A DNA stretch of 64,000 nucleotides from Gammaproteobacteria bacterium. Its GTDB lineage: Bacteria > Pseudomonadota > Gammaproteobacteria > UBA4575. Under the pieces are notes generated by a model. The model made no database searches, was not told where the DNA came from, and saw only the letters and a program-made list of their open reading frames with translations. A program made the position numbers and the translations under genes. The stretch lies in NCBI GenBank assembly GCA_026713925.1, contig JAPONM010000025.1, positions 161,872 to 225,871 of the forward strand, given 5' to 3'. Positions within the stretch are counted from its first letter, which is position 1, and each line of letters opens with the position of its first letter. This document shows positions 16,857-25,998 of the stretch, in pieces.

Positions 16857-18499
16857 GATTTTGGATGAGTCGGAATCTCTTCATGATCATGCAGGTAATC
16901 ATCACTGATCGCATAATTACTAAACCTGACTGAGTAATAGTCCTCAAAAAACGGCTCTATCTCTGCTGCAATTTCTTCATTATATCCCGGTTTTGAATGT
17001 AGGATTTTACCCTTGTGATCGGTGGCAAATTCATGGTCATTGATGACAGTGATTCCGTCTTTAATTACGTAACGGGGTGCATTGAACATTTTCTCCTTAT
17101 CATCTTCTTCCGTGTAGACGGTTATATCTGCATCTGCACCTACTCCAAGATGACCTTTATTCATCAAACCCAATGCTCTAGCCGGCCCGGCACGCGTAAT
17201 GATTGCAATCTCGTTCAATGTGTACTCACGGTCGAGCTCAAGCAGTACGGTCTTATCAACTGCTTTTTGGTTCAGGTGTTTTAATGCCTCTTTTCGATAT
17301 GCACTATCCATCAACAGTTTGATTAATTTCGGATAGTTCATGAAAGAGCCACCATTGGGGTGATCTGTAGACAGCAGTACTCGCCACGGATCCTTGGACA
17401 TCAAAAATAACTCTAGCCCCATTGCCCATTGCAAAGTGTGTGTGTAGATACTTTCCTGATAGGAAAATGGGATGATCCCGCAACCACTTTCACACTCCGT
17501 GTCTGCATTTACCCACTTATCAAACTTAACGTTGCGTAGCATCCAAGCCAGTGGAGCATCTGCAGTCATTGCTGTCGCTTTACCAAACATGACCTGACCC
17601 ACATCAGCTGTAATATTTTCATGATCATTAATGTAATCAATGATCTCTCTGGCACCAGATACAGGATTTTTATTCAGTTCACCGCCAAAACTGTGAAACT
17701 GGATGTGAGCCATATGGACACGTCGACCCTGTGCGGCTTTCATAGTGTCCAGCGTCGTACTGATATTCCCGCTGTGACCCAGATTGTTACAGTGGATATG
17801 GGGAGGGTGAGGCAACCCCAATTCGTGTGCAGCCTCAATAAAACTTTCCATGACATGGACAGGTGTGATGTCGTAATGATCAATACTCTCATTCACATCC
17901 GTGATATTTGCATTTTTCCGACCTTTCCAGAGTTCGTCACTCCCGGTATTCACCAGTTTGACCGTGTATGCATGAACCGAGTTAACCCACCATGCAATTG
18001 CCTCCTTGAATTCATTTTTTCGCCCCTCTTTTAATAGCTTGTACAAGAATGCATTATTGCCTAGTAATACATAAAAGCCTTTGTCAATCACCGGGGTGTC
18101 ATCAAGTTCTTCAAGTACATGTCTTGCAGTAATCGGAGGAACTGCTGCCTCCATAGCCGTGGTATAGCCCATAGTGGCGTAACGATAACCTGTTGCAAAA
18201 GTCGAAGGTACAATACCACCTGTCCCAGAACGGGTAACTGCAGTTTTGGGATGAACATCCAGGCGATGATCTTCTGGCATCAATTTACGGGCAAGGTTCA
18301 CTTTAGGTCCTGCAATGTGGCAATGAATATCGATTGCCCCTGGCATCACTACCATTCCATGTGCATCAATCTTGGTTACAGATTTTGATACGGAATCTAC
18401 GATCTTTCCATCCCTGACACAAATATCCTGTACATCTCCATTGATATGATTGGCAGGATCGTATACACGACCGTTCACGATTTTCAATTCAGATGGCAT
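16853..18499 (-). CDS. fhcA: Formylmethanofuran dehydrogenase subunit A (amidohydrolase subunit)
   Basis: About 548 residues. It is the binuclear-zinc amidohydrolase that interconverts formyl-methanofuran with formate. The metal site is intact: the IDIHCHIAG strand (HxH), YTVKLVNTGS with the lysine expected to be carboxylated, HIHCNNLGH, MAHIQFHSF, and the LSTDHPNGGSF aspartate. The start is uncertain. I prefer the ATG at 18499 (MPSELKIVNGRVYDP), where the homology begins. A TTG at 18550 would add 17 unconserved residues and place the start 13 bases after fhcB. Neither start has a strong Shine-Dalgarno sequence. Confidence 0.93.
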   Translation of the reverse strand: MPSELKIVNGRVYDPANHINGDVQDICVRDGKIVDSVSKSVTKIDAHGMVVMPGAIDIHCHIAGPKVNLARKLMPEDHRLDVHPKTAVTRSGTGGIVPSTFATGYRYATMGYTTAMEAAVPPITARHVLEELDDTPVIDKGFYVLLGNNAFLYKLLKEGRKNEFKEAIAWWVNSVHAYTVKLVNTGSDELWKGRKNANITDVNESIDHYDITPVHVMESFIEAAHELGLPHPPHIHCNNLGHSGNISTTLDTMKAAQGRRVHMAHIQFHSFGGELNKNPVSGAREIIDYINDHENITADVGQVMFGKATAMTADAPLAWMLRNVKFDKWVNADTECESGCGIIPFSYQESIYTHTLQWAMGLELFLMSKDPWRVLLSTDHPNGGSFMNYPKLIKLLMDSAYRKEALKHLNQKAVDKTVLLELDREYTLNEIAIITRAGPARALGLMNKGHLGVGADADITVYTEEDDKEKMFNAPRYVIKDGITVINDHEFATDHKGKILHSKPGYNEEIAAEIEPFFEDYYSVRFSNYAISDDYLHDHEEIPTHPKS

Positions 18500-18563
18500 A
18501 TTCGGCAATCTCGATATATAACCACCGCCACCTGGTTTGATGGTCGGCAAGTAATTATTAATT

Positions 18564-19922
18564 TTAAAATGCTGTCCTTGCTTTACTTCCTGTCAGCAGT
18601 CGCTTTACCCGTTGACGTATTCCTTCCAGTACTTCCTGGTCTGTCGGGAATGGTGAGTCAAATGCAGGGCGTAAGGAAATTGGCACGTCATCCATTCTGT
18701 ATACCGTGCCACCTGTGTTGATCCCATAAGTCGCTACTGCAAAGCGGACTTTGGAGATCTTGGTCGTATGTGTTTCCTTTGTGTCCATGGTAATGACCGG
18801 AATCTTCGCTAAATGCTCGATGGCCCTTCTAGAAAAGTTTGACGCAGGGTCTGATGCAATAATCATTGCAGCATCCGTTTCACCTCTGGCGAGCACATCA
18901 CTTGTTGTAAATTCACCCGGATTGAATCTTGGATATCCACGATTAAAGTTGACACCAAATGGATAACCTGTCTGCCAAGAGACAACATTGTCTGCTCCGG
19001 TTACATTGCCATGTCCACGCACAGGCTTAGCAACAAAGTGTGTAAATTCATTAAGGTCGGCTGCCAAAGAATAAACTGCACCAGAATTGAAGTGGCGACC
19101 ACGAGTCATTGTCAAGCCCATACCCAAAAACAAAACTCCATATTGGCAATTTTTCATTCGGTAGACCAGATCATCGAGCATTTCTCGAGAAACACCCGTT
19201 TGCTCCTCAATGTCTTTGCTGATTCTTTTTCCTTTGACAAGTGCACGCAATGCCCATAGCACCTCAAAATCCTTCCCAGGCTTTACTTGCACAAATATAT
19301 CAGCCACCGGTGTGCTGGACGTTTTACGCACATCCACTAAAACGACAGTACGATCTTTTTTCCCATTAGGGATATACATCCCTTTTGGAGTTACCGCATA
19401 GCGTGTGAAATGTCTAGGATGTGATTCTGCAGGATTGCCACCCCAGTAAATAACCAGGTCAGCCCGATTTCGAATTTCGCCAAGCGTAGCAGTACTTTCT
19501 CCTACACCCTGAAAGGCCATACCTGACGGACCATGACACACCGAGGTAGTGGTATCGACATTGCCATTTATAGTATCCATGATATCGACGGCTACGCGCT
19601 GTGCCTCACAGGTACAGTCACTGAGCCCATAAGTGATCGGAAACTTAGCATCCACTAAAATTTGGGCGGCAGTATCCATGCCTTCTTCGAGAGTTGCCTC
19701 CTTGCCATCAATCAGTACTACTGGACGATCTTCCAGAACGTGTTCATAAAACCATGCACGTCCCAATACACATGCATTCTTGGCTTTGGTGATACGATGT
19801 TCATCAAGGTCAACTGTAAGCTCCATATCATCACAGACACAGCCACAAAAAGTGCAGGTTGCATCTTTTACGATCTTAATGTTCTTTTTTTCTTTAGGCT
19901 TTGACTGAATAACTTCTGGCAT
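18564..19922 (-). CDS. fhcB: Formylmethanofuran dehydrogenase subunit B, apparently redox-competent
   Basis: A 452-residue molybdopterin-oxidoreductase-type subunit, as long as archaeal FwdB/FmdB. It keeps the N-terminal 4Fe-4S motif C23-x2-C26-x3-C30 with a fourth cysteine C51 (NACVLG), and C129 in SVCHGPSG, the position of the Mo/W-ligating cysteine (or selenocysteine) of archaeal FwdB as I remember that sequence. Other conserved blocks are HPRHFTRYAV, VRGHGNVTGADN, FNPGE and IIASDPASNF. From memory, the Methylobacterium FhcB is shorter and lacks the metal sites, so this one looks more archaeal. A good AGGA precedes the ATG. A subunit D gene lies directly upstream. Confidence 0.93.
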   Translation of the reverse strand: MPEVIQSKPKEKKNIKIVKDATCTFCGCVCDDMELTVDLDEHRITKAKNACVLGRAWFYEHVLEDRPVVLIDGKEATLEEGMDTAAQILVDAKFPITYGLSDCTCEAQRVAVDIMDTINGNVDTTTSVCHGPSGMAFQGVGESTATLGEIRNRADLVIYWGGNPAESHPRHFTRYAVTPKGMYIPNGKKDRTVVLVDVRKTSSTPVADIFVQVKPGKDFEVLWALRALVKGKRISKDIEEQTGVSREMLDDLVYRMKNCQYGVLFLGMGLTMTRGRHFNSGAVYSLAADLNEFTHFVAKPVRGHGNVTGADNVVSWQTGYPFGVNFNRGYPRFNPGEFTTSDVLARGETDAAMIIASDPASNFSRRAIEHLAKIPVITMDTKETHTTKISKVRFAVATYGINTGGTVYRMDDVPISLRPAFDSPFPTDQEVLEGIRQRVKRLLTGSKARTAF

Positions 19923-19954
19923 GGTTTTTTCCTAACATAAGCTTTTGATCAGTT

Positions 19955-20293
19955 TTATACTTTAGTAACTATGACTTCCATATGCTTTGACATGGGCATA
20001 CCAGAAGCTGCCGTATCAGACGCCATCAACTGACTGGATGATGGTCCATAGGGAATAAAAATCATCCCCGCCGGTAAATCTTCCTTCTTCTTGCTTTTAC
20101 ATGTCACAACAGCCTGCCCAACATCTGATTTCAACTGAATCTTGTCGCCATTGACCAGTTTCATCCTTTGCATGTCGCTTTCGTTCATCTCTGCCGTCGT
20201 GGTCACCGTCAGATATTCATCTTTGAGCTTGCCCTTATTCAGTGAAGTGCCCTGTTTTTGGGATCGTCCTGGCACAAGTATCATCGTTTCCAC
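19955..20293 (-). CDS. Formylmethanofuran dehydrogenase subunit D-like, molybdopterin-dinucleotide-binding
   Basis: A 112-residue protein matching the C-terminal molybdopterin-dinucleotide-binding beta-barrel of the FwdD/FmdD family. It has an LVPGRSQKQG opening, MKLVNGDKIQLKSDVGQAVV, and the signature GMIFIPYGPSSSQL followed by SDTAASGMPMSKHMEV. In archaeal enzymes the B and D subunits together hold the Mo/W pterin cofactor. The Methylobacterium complex has only subunits A to D as FhcABCD, where its D is the formyltransferase. This extra subunit is the first gene of the operon and starts with GTG after AAGGAAG. Its presence is the strongest hint of a metal-containing dehydrogenase. Confidence 0.85.
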   Translation of the reverse strand: METMILVPGRSQKQGTSLNKGKLKDEYLTVTTTAEMNESDMQRMKLVNGDKIQLKSDVGQAVVTCKSKKKEDLPAGMIFIPYGPSSSQLMASDTAASGMPMSKHMEVIVTKV

Positions 20294-21224
20294 TGCTTAC
20301 GCTTCCTTAAAATAATATAGCTACGTTTGGTTTAAGCGAGAGAAAATGGAGAAGCAGCCTAGATCTACTAACTTACAACTGCCTAATGTCCACCAAATCC
20401 TTCCTTGGGTGGTAGTGTGTACTAACTCTTCAAGTGTCAAATATTAGCATATCTTACTGTAATTCGCGGGAATATACCTCCTTCGTCTCATCTGCTCTGC
20501 CTACTCCTGACATCATAAATGTACTCTTAACAGAGAGCTATAGCATCCAGTCATTTATTGATTCATCGGAAACAAATGTGTTTCACGCAACCCAGCTAAC
20601 ATGGCTTATCGCTTTGCTACTACCTTGGCTAATCCCACCGTCGTCATTCAGCATCGGCAAATAGGCTTTCCCGGTAGGACATACTCCCTGAAATTGCCAA
20701 GCTGACCAGCGTTTCACCTTCAAACGATACATCAGTGATCAAAAAAACCGACAACCTTTTCCTGGCCGTTTATATTGGCAAAGGGACCTGATTCTTACAT
20801 ATCCAGAAAGAAAATGTCCCCATCAGCTCTTACATGAAAACTTTCCATCACAGTACCTATCGAGGCAGCACTTGCCAGAAGACAGAACAAAAGAATTTCG
20901 GGCAAACCCACGAATACAACTGTGCAAGAACTCAGAAAATCCAAACCTATCAGGCTCATGATAATTTCCGACTTCCAGTGGTATTTGGTGGGTGTCCAGG
21001 CTCACACATTTCTACCGCAGCTTCAAACCAAGTTCGGAACAAATGTTTCTCTAAATTGTGCTCAACGATTTTGAAATTCAAGTGAAAAGTGTGCCATCGA
21101 ACTGACTTGAAATACACAACCACTCCCATAAAATCTGGTACTATGCCTGCTGAAAGTAACAGACTCGAGCAGACAGCAAGCTGCAACTTGCCAGAGCCAG
21201 ATTATCAATTAGGAGAATTCTACT
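20294..21224. promoter_or_regulatory. Long intergenic region between the divergent fwdD-like and DUF4242 genes
   Basis: This is 931 bases without a convincing gene. Short open frames exist on both strands but show no recognisable protein and no ribosome-binding site. Because the flanking genes are divergent, promoters for the formylmethanofuran operon (leftward) and for the DUF4242 gene (rightward) must lie here. I could not pick out a confident -35/-10 pair, an operator, or a small-RNA hairpin. Confidence 0.4.
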
Positions 21225-21497
21225 ATGCCAAAATATATGATTGAACGTGAAATCCCCGGAGCTGGTGACCTACAGGCTGATGATCTAAAGGGAATTTCCC
21301 AAAAATCATGCAACATCTTAAAAGAAATGGGTCCCCAGATTCAGTGGATAGAAAGCTTTGTAACAGACGACAAGATCTATTGTACTTACATAGCACCAAA
21401 TGAAGACGAAATCCGAAAGCATGCAGAAGAAGGTGGATTTCCAGCCAACAAGATTGTAGAAATCAAAACGGTTATAAGCCCCGCTACAGCAGAATAA
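21225..21497 (+). CDS. DUF4242 (nickel-binding-protein-like) small protein
   Basis: A 90-residue protein with the DUF4242 pattern: MPKYMIEREIPGAGDL, where the E-R-x-x-P-G-A motif is diagnostic, then IQWIESFVTDDKIYCTYIAPNEDEIRKHAEEGGFP and IVEIKTVISP. The fold is a ferredoxin-like alpha/beta barrel, and one Streptomyces member was reported to bind nickel, but no reaction is established. It is cytoplasmic by appearance. A strong ribosome-binding site (TTAGGAG) is present. It stands alone between the formylmethanofuran operon and the methanethiol oxidase cluster, facing the TlpA-like gene. Confidence 0.8.
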   Translation: MPKYMIEREIPGAGDLQADDLKGISQKSCNILKEMGPQIQWIESFVTDDKIYCTYIAPNEDEIRKHAEEGGFPANKIVEIKTVISPATAE

Positions 21498-21534
21498 CGC
21501 GCATTCCAAGTTAACAATCTAATCAGTATTTCTG

Positions 21535-21558
21535 TCAGCCTCTGTTCAGAAAGGCTGA
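21535..21558. terminator. Possible bidirectional terminator between convergent genes
   Basis: A 7-bp inverted repeat (TCAGCCT ... AGGCTGA) with a 10-base loop sits between the DUF4242 stop (21497) and the TlpA stop (21572). No long T-run follows on either side, so this is a weak candidate based mainly on position. Confidence 0.3.
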
Positions 21559-21571
21559 TGGAAGTACTTGA

Positions 21572-22201
21572 TTATCCGGGCTTTGAGAAAAACTGGCCCA
21601 GCGTGCTTTCATACAGCCAGCCAAAGGATTTCTTAAACTGCTCAAGAAGAGATTCTGAGGGTGTTTGCGGCTTAACCTTCACCATTTGCGGATGGCCGGA
21701 TAGTAAGCCTATTAAAAACTTTGTCATTGCAGGTGAATCCCACTTGCGCTCCCCTACTGCCTTATAGATAAGCCTGCCCTCTGGATTTACCAAGAATGTC
21801 GTAGGCAAACCCAGTACCCCCCAGTTTGCAAGACCCATATCCTGGTCAATCAGAATCGTAAATTCGACTGGCACTTGATCTAAAAACTTTTCCACACTAC
21901 TCAGGCTTGGCCCTACATGTATGCCAATCACTTCAAGACCGTTACTGCGCATCCTGCTGTGCAAATTATCTAGGGCCGGCATCTCGTTTCTACAGGGCGC
22001 ACACCATGTAGCCCAAAAGTTAAGCAATACAAATTTTCCCTGGAAATCATTCAGACTGATACTTGCCCCGTTTACAGCATCCAGCCTGAAACCTTCTGCC
22101 TCAGGCTTGCCTGCTATCGGCTCCATGGGTGCTCGAGCCAATACCCCGTAAGCAAACAAATACATAAACAAAAACAGACACCAACCCAGTATTTTAATCA
22201 T
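21572..22201 (-). CDS. TlpA/ResA-like periplasmic thioredoxin
   Basis: A 209-residue protein with an N-terminal hydrophobic signal or anchor (ILGWCLFLFMYLFAYG) followed by a thioredoxin fold carrying the WATWCAPCRNEMP active site near residue 80 and the cis-proline block GLPTTFLVN. Such proteins reduce disulfides or thiols in the periplasm, for example during cytochrome c or copper-centre maturation. It lies at the end of the methanethiol oxidase cluster, 224 bases after the MauG-like gene, so assisting the haem or copper sites encoded next door is a reasonable inference. The C-terminal 40 residues beyond the thioredoxin fold are unassigned. Confidence 0.85.
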   Translation of the reverse strand: MIKILGWCLFLFMYLFAYGVLARAPMEPIAGKPEAEGFRLDAVNGASISLNDFQGKFVLLNFWATWCAPCRNEMPALDNLHSRMRSNGLEVIGIHVGPSLSSVEKFLDQVPVEFTILIDQDMGLANWGVLGLPTTFLVNPEGRLIYKAVGERKWDSPAMTKFLIGLLSGHPQMVKVKPQTPSESLLEQFKKSFGWLYESTLGQFFSKPG

Positions 22202-22425
22202 TGTTAGGTTATCTTACTTGCATATGCACTGATAAAACGTTGCTAAAAACTGACTCACAATGAATCTGCTTTCACATTTTCATGAATTTCCTTTACTTCC
22301 TGTACTCCGACATGACACGCATCGTAAGGCATACTGAAAACCAGTTGTATGAATTCTTCAACAAAATATTTGCATGGAAATCATCGCTGGTCCAAGACAT
22401 CCTGCCAATCTTTGGCTCGTGCGCA

Positions 22426-23775
22426 TTAAAATTCTAGCTTATTCTCGTGAGCCCAATTGGGGTCGTCAGCACTGATATCACCTATAGGCGCAGCAAATGC
22501 ATCTTCTACCAAAATACTGACGTTACCACCAGTTAGAGACTTCAAGAAAGCAGCCAGATCATCGATCTCAGTATCAGTCAGGTTCAGCGGCCGTATCAGG
22601 GGACTGAGTAATTCGTTGGGTATTCCGCCCTGATTATAAAATTCAATGACGTCACGCAAGGTCAACAGAGAGCCATTATGCATGTATGGAGCTGTCAATG
22701 CGACATTCCGTAAAGAGGGTGTGCGGTATTTCCATCGGTCATTCGGATCTTCTGTAACTTCATACAAGCCTAGATCATTTTCTCTGGGTCTTGAAACAGA
22801 CTTGATGACACTTGTGTCCAGTTCCGTATACACACCAGGTGCCAGCTGCACCCTTGTGGTTTCAGGCTCTACACCCATCGAGTCCTCAAAACCCACCCCT
22901 GTATTATGTAGCTGGTCGTCACTGAACAAAGCAAATCCTTCTTGAATCTGATGACAGACACTGCAGGAACCCTTGCCTGCAAACACCTTGAATCCACGCT
23001 TGACCTGTTCGCTGACTGCATCTTCGTCTTTGCCGTAATACCAAAGATCAAAGGGCGAATTAGCTGCATTCAAGGTTCGCTGGTAGCTAGCAAGTGCCAT
23101 GCCGATCGTTTCCATGGTCGGACCTCGACCTTCAAAAGCTCCTTCAAACAAATTGTCATATTCGCGGATAGCCATGATTTTGTTAATGACATAACCAATG
23201 GATGGATTAGCCATCTCATTTCGTGCCAACAACGGAGACCAGACCTGTTGCTCCAGAGTAGATTCACGCCCATCATGAAAAATCTTTTCCAAATATGCAG
23301 AATTAAAAACGGTAGGCGTATTACGTTTTACAGTACGCCCTTCAACGCCAACGGCAGTCTTAATTTCATTGTTGGCAAATCCTTGCTCAGGGATATGGCA
23401 TATAGCACAAGAAAATGTGTCATTGATTGACAGGCGACGGTCAAAAAAAAGCTTTCTTCCTAGCTGTATCTTCTTGGTAGTAACAGGATTATCGGCTGGA
23501 ACAGGAACAGGAGGTAACCCTAACGGGGGGCTACTGACAAAATCGATCAGTCTAGCTTCCTTTCCTATGCGCTGTTGTAAATCCAAAGAATTCGTTTGGT
23601 AATCAGCAGACTCATAACCCTCCTTGTTATCTCCCGGGCCAAACACTGCATGGTTCGTGCTCTCAGCCAAGTCTGCAGTGAAACCCCTTAAGGCATACAG
23701 TACAAGAGCCAAGATGATAGCACTGAAAATAATCGGGACTTTTATATTCTTAATTGATCTATTTATGAAATGCAT
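22426..23775 (-). CDS. MauG/cytochrome c peroxidase-family dihaem protein of the methanethiol oxidase cluster
   Basis: A 449-residue protein with an N-terminal membrane or signal segment (PIIFSAIILALVLYAL) and two c-type haem motifs, CAICH near residue 130 and CSVCH near 272, in the LGRKLFFDRRLSIND and GLYEVTEDPNDRWKYRTPSLRN context typical of MauG-like peroxidases. mauG-like genes are known neighbours of mtoX, where a role in maturing the oxidase, or in removing the peroxide it makes, is suggested. The start codon overlaps the stop of the SCO gene by one base (TAATG). It is exported, probably periplasmic. Confidence 0.9.
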   Translation of the reverse strand: MHFINRSIKNIKVPIIFSAIILALVLYALRGFTADLAESTNHAVFGPGDNKEGYESADYQTNSLDLQQRIGKEARLIDFVSSPPLGLPPVPVPADNPVTTKKIQLGRKLFFDRRLSINDTFSCAICHIPEQGFANNEIKTAVGVEGRTVKRNTPTVFNSAYLEKIFHDGRESTLEQQVWSPLLARNEMANPSIGYVINKIMAIREYDNLFEGAFEGRGPTMETIGMALASYQRTLNAANSPFDLWYYGKDEDAVSEQVKRGFKVFAGKGSCSVCHQIQEGFALFSDDQLHNTGVGFEDSMGVEPETTRVQLAPGVYTELDTSVIKSVSRPRENDLGLYEVTEDPNDRWKYRTPSLRNVALTAPYMHNGSLLTLRDVIEFYNQGGIPNELLSPLIRPLNLTDTEIDDLAAFLKSLTGGNVSILVEDAFAAPIGDISADDPNWAHENKLEF

Positions 23776-24521
23776 TATGAATCTATTCGGCCAGGCAATA
23801 CTCCTTCCTCAATAAGAAGTGTTTTAATGTCGACAGTGACCAATTGATCATGTAAAAACGAAACACTGTATTCCTGTCGAATATTTTTCGACCTGTCAAT
23901 CAGGAAGGCACGCAAAACATGCGCCATAGTCCCCTTGTATTTCCCGCTTTCATCATACTCCTTGATCACCATCTGCCCGTATTGCCTGATAATCGGCCCT
24001 AACGTCTCCTCGGAAGCAGTGGTTAAAAATAACCATTGCGGGTCTCCATCCTCAAACCCTTCGCCATACAGTCTCATGACTTCAGGAGTATCGTGTTCAG
24101 GATCAAAGCTTACACTGATCAACCGGATTGTTTTCGCAAGCTCCGGGTCATCCTTGAAACGTTCCTTGACTTTATAGAATACAGCAGTCGCCAATGGACA
24201 GCCGTTGAAATCTGTGCAACTGCTATAGATGAATGTGAGAAGTACGATTTTGTCTCCCATCAACTCACCTAGCTCCAGTTCTTTTCCATCCGGGCCCAAA
24301 ACAGACCCACCTCCTGCAACGCCTACCCTCGGCAGAGCATATGACCCCGGCTTAGGCACTTCATAGGGTAAACTGGCCTTCCAGCCATCTGCCATGATTC
24401 TGACTTCTGCACGCGCTGCATGTGAACCCGAGAGATATGAATCGCGATCAGTATCGCGGTCACAGCCGGGTCCAGCTAGCAGGACACCGCACAACACCAA
24501 ACCTGTGAAAAATTTTTTCAT
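23775..24521 (-). CDS. SCO1/SenC-family copper chaperone of the methanethiol oxidase cluster
   Basis: A 248-residue protein with a lipoprotein-like N-terminus (GLVLCGVLLAGPGCDRD) and a SCO thioredoxin fold. The copper cysteines are spaced C-x5-C (SSCTDFNGCP), unlike the usual CPDVC, and the histidine ligand is in the AHVLRAFLID strand. SISFDPEHDTPEVMRLYG is the family block after the cysteines. It probably delivers copper to the methanethiol oxidase or assists its maturation, as proposed for the sco gene beside mtoX. It lies 100 bases after mtoX, beyond a strong hairpin, and is coupled to the MauG-like gene. Confidence 0.88.
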   Translation of the reverse strand: MKKFFTGLVLCGVLLAGPGCDRDTDRDSYLSGSHAARAEVRIMADGWKASLPYEVPKPGSYALPRVGVAGGGSVLGPDGKELELGELMGDKIVLLTFIYSSCTDFNGCPLATAVFYKVKERFKDDPELAKTIRLISVSFDPEHDTPEVMRLYGEGFEDGDPQWLFLTTASEETLGPIIRQYGQMVIKEYDESGKYKGTMAHVLRAFLIDRSKNIRQEYSVSFLHDQLVTVDIKTLLIEEGVLPGRIDS

Positions 24522-24544
24522 CTACAACAACTACTCCAGAAACG

Positions 24545-24571
24545 ACAAGGCCGCCTCACAGGCGGCCTTGT
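24545..24571 (-). promoter_or_regulatory. Strong hairpin between mtoX and the SCO gene (attenuator or processing site)
   Basis: An inverted repeat with a 12-bp stem, ACAAGGCCGCCT / AGGCGGCCTTGT and a 3-base loop, lies 51 bases after the mtoX stop. The leftward strand continues GTCGTTTCTGG, so there is no proper T-run. It resembles a partial terminator or a 3'-end stabiliser that would let mtoX mRNA outnumber the downstream maturation genes. The ribosome-binding site of the SCO gene (TGGAG) follows shortly. Confidence 0.6.
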
Positions 24572-24621
24572 TCCAGTTCTAATTCTGGCTGCTGATTACA
24601 TCATTGTAAACAAGCCGCTTT

Positions 24622-25998
24622 TTAATGTTGTGACAGCAGCGTACCCGTGGAGTTCGGTTTTTGCGAATACAGTGAGTATGCTCCAAAACGCATCTGATGG
24701 GCACGGCCAAGTTTCAGAGCGTAGAAATCTACCGTAAACTCATGAACAAGCTCCTGTCCGTTCCATGAAAACAATTTGAAAAACTGTTCGTCCATGTCAC
24801 CGGTTTTATCCCAGTTTCCTAACAAAGATGACGTGAAGTAAGTACGTTTCCCATCCCAACTCTGTGAAATCATGTTCACTTGTGAACCAATCTCATGCTC
24901 ATATGTCTGCTTTGGATTAAATGGGTCAGAAATATCAAAATATCGCGTCTTGCCATCCATGAAGGTCTGTACCCAAAGACCCTTATCATCTGCTGTAATT
25001 GAGATATCCACAGGCAACGGCACTTTAGAGGGATCACCTATATCCCCTACTGCCTTGGCTTGCCATTCACCTGCATCGTCTTCATAGATCAACCAGATTT
25101 TTGAAGTCAAGGCCGTAGTGGTCAAACAGTAGTTATGATTTGAACCCCATGCGCAACGAATTTCCAAAGGCGCCCCAGGAACTTCAAATACTTTTTTCGG
25201 TTTACGGGTATGCAAGTCCCACACTACCACAGTATTACCAAACCGTTTCATGGCCTCTGCATCTGAAAGCATCTTGCTGAAATCCATCATGTAGTTGGAC
25301 CAGCCCGTAAACGAGGAGGTAATCATCACGTTTCGACGTGGCAAAGCCCGCACATCGTAACCATATCCGTCAGCAATATTTCCCACCTTCTTAGCACCAC
25401 GCAGATTTTCATCTGTCGGCATCCAATGTGCAGCAACAAATTCACCTTCATTGGTAAATTCTGCAATTCCGGTCCTGCCTCCATGATCCACATTATTGGA
25501 TAAAGCACTGACCATGATTCGGCCAGGTAAGGCATACATTGTGTGAGGGCCAACCATGCCTCCAGTCTTCTCTACAAAATCAGTAATAACTTTATGCAAG
25601 ACGGGTTTACTAGGATTGGTGTGTACATCAAAAATAAAAATCTTGTTGCTGTCCAGACCACCAGCAAACAGATAACGACGATCATCCGTTAAACCGGAGT
25701 GGTGCGCTTCATTACGTCCTCCTACAGAAAGCACATTGACAACTTTCCCGTAGTTGACTGAATCTGGATTAACAGAAATGGTAACCAGCTTATCCTGCTC
25801 ATCACCAAGACCTTCTACACCCAATGTCCAAACGTACACATAGTCTTCTTGGCCAACGATTTTTGCCATATAGGGAGACATACAGGTCTCATCGGCCATA
25901 GCAGTAGAGTGAAAGCCAATTGCAGATGCCAGTACGACCCATAAAAATGCAATGCTGCCTTGCACCCACTTAGCTTGTGATTTCGCCATTTTCTTCAT
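24622..25998 (-). CDS. mtoX: Methanethiol oxidase (SBP56 / selenium-binding protein family), periplasmic
   Basis: A 458-residue SBP56-family protein. The bacterial methanethiol oxidase converts methanethiol, oxygen and water to formaldehyde, hydrogen sulfide and hydrogen peroxide and needs copper. Conserved blocks are visible: NEAHHSGLTDDRRYLFAGG, GGMVGPHTMYALP, YGYDVRALPRRNVMITSSF, SWDGKRTYFTSSL and the C-terminal RAHQMRFG. The N-terminus (SIAFLWVVLASAIGF ... AMADET) is a Sec signal peptide, placing the enzyme in the periplasm as in Hyphomicrobium. The neighbours SCO and MauG-like are the described mtoX companions. Formaldehyde from it would feed fae. A GGAG lies 11 bases before the ATG. Confidence 0.93.
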   Translation of the reverse strand: MKKMAKSQAKWVQGSIAFLWVVLASAIGFHSTAMADETCMSPYMAKIVGQEDYVYVWTLGVEGLGDEQDKLVTISVNPDSVNYGKVVNVLSVGGRNEAHHSGLTDDRRYLFAGGLDSNKIFIFDVHTNPSKPVLHKVITDFVEKTGGMVGPHTMYALPGRIMVSALSNNVDHGGRTGIAEFTNEGEFVAAHWMPTDENLRGAKKVGNIADGYGYDVRALPRRNVMITSSFTGWSNYMMDFSKMLSDAEAMKRFGNTVVVWDLHTRKPKKVFEVPGAPLEIRCAWGSNHNYCLTTTALTSKIWLIYEDDAGEWQAKAVGDIGDPSKVPLPVDISITADDKGLWVQTFMDGKTRYFDISDPFNPKQTYEHEIGSQVNMISQSWDGKRTYFTSSLLGNWDKTGDMDEQFFKLFSWNGQELVHEFTVDFYALKLGRAHQMRFGAYSLYSQKPNSTGTLLSQH

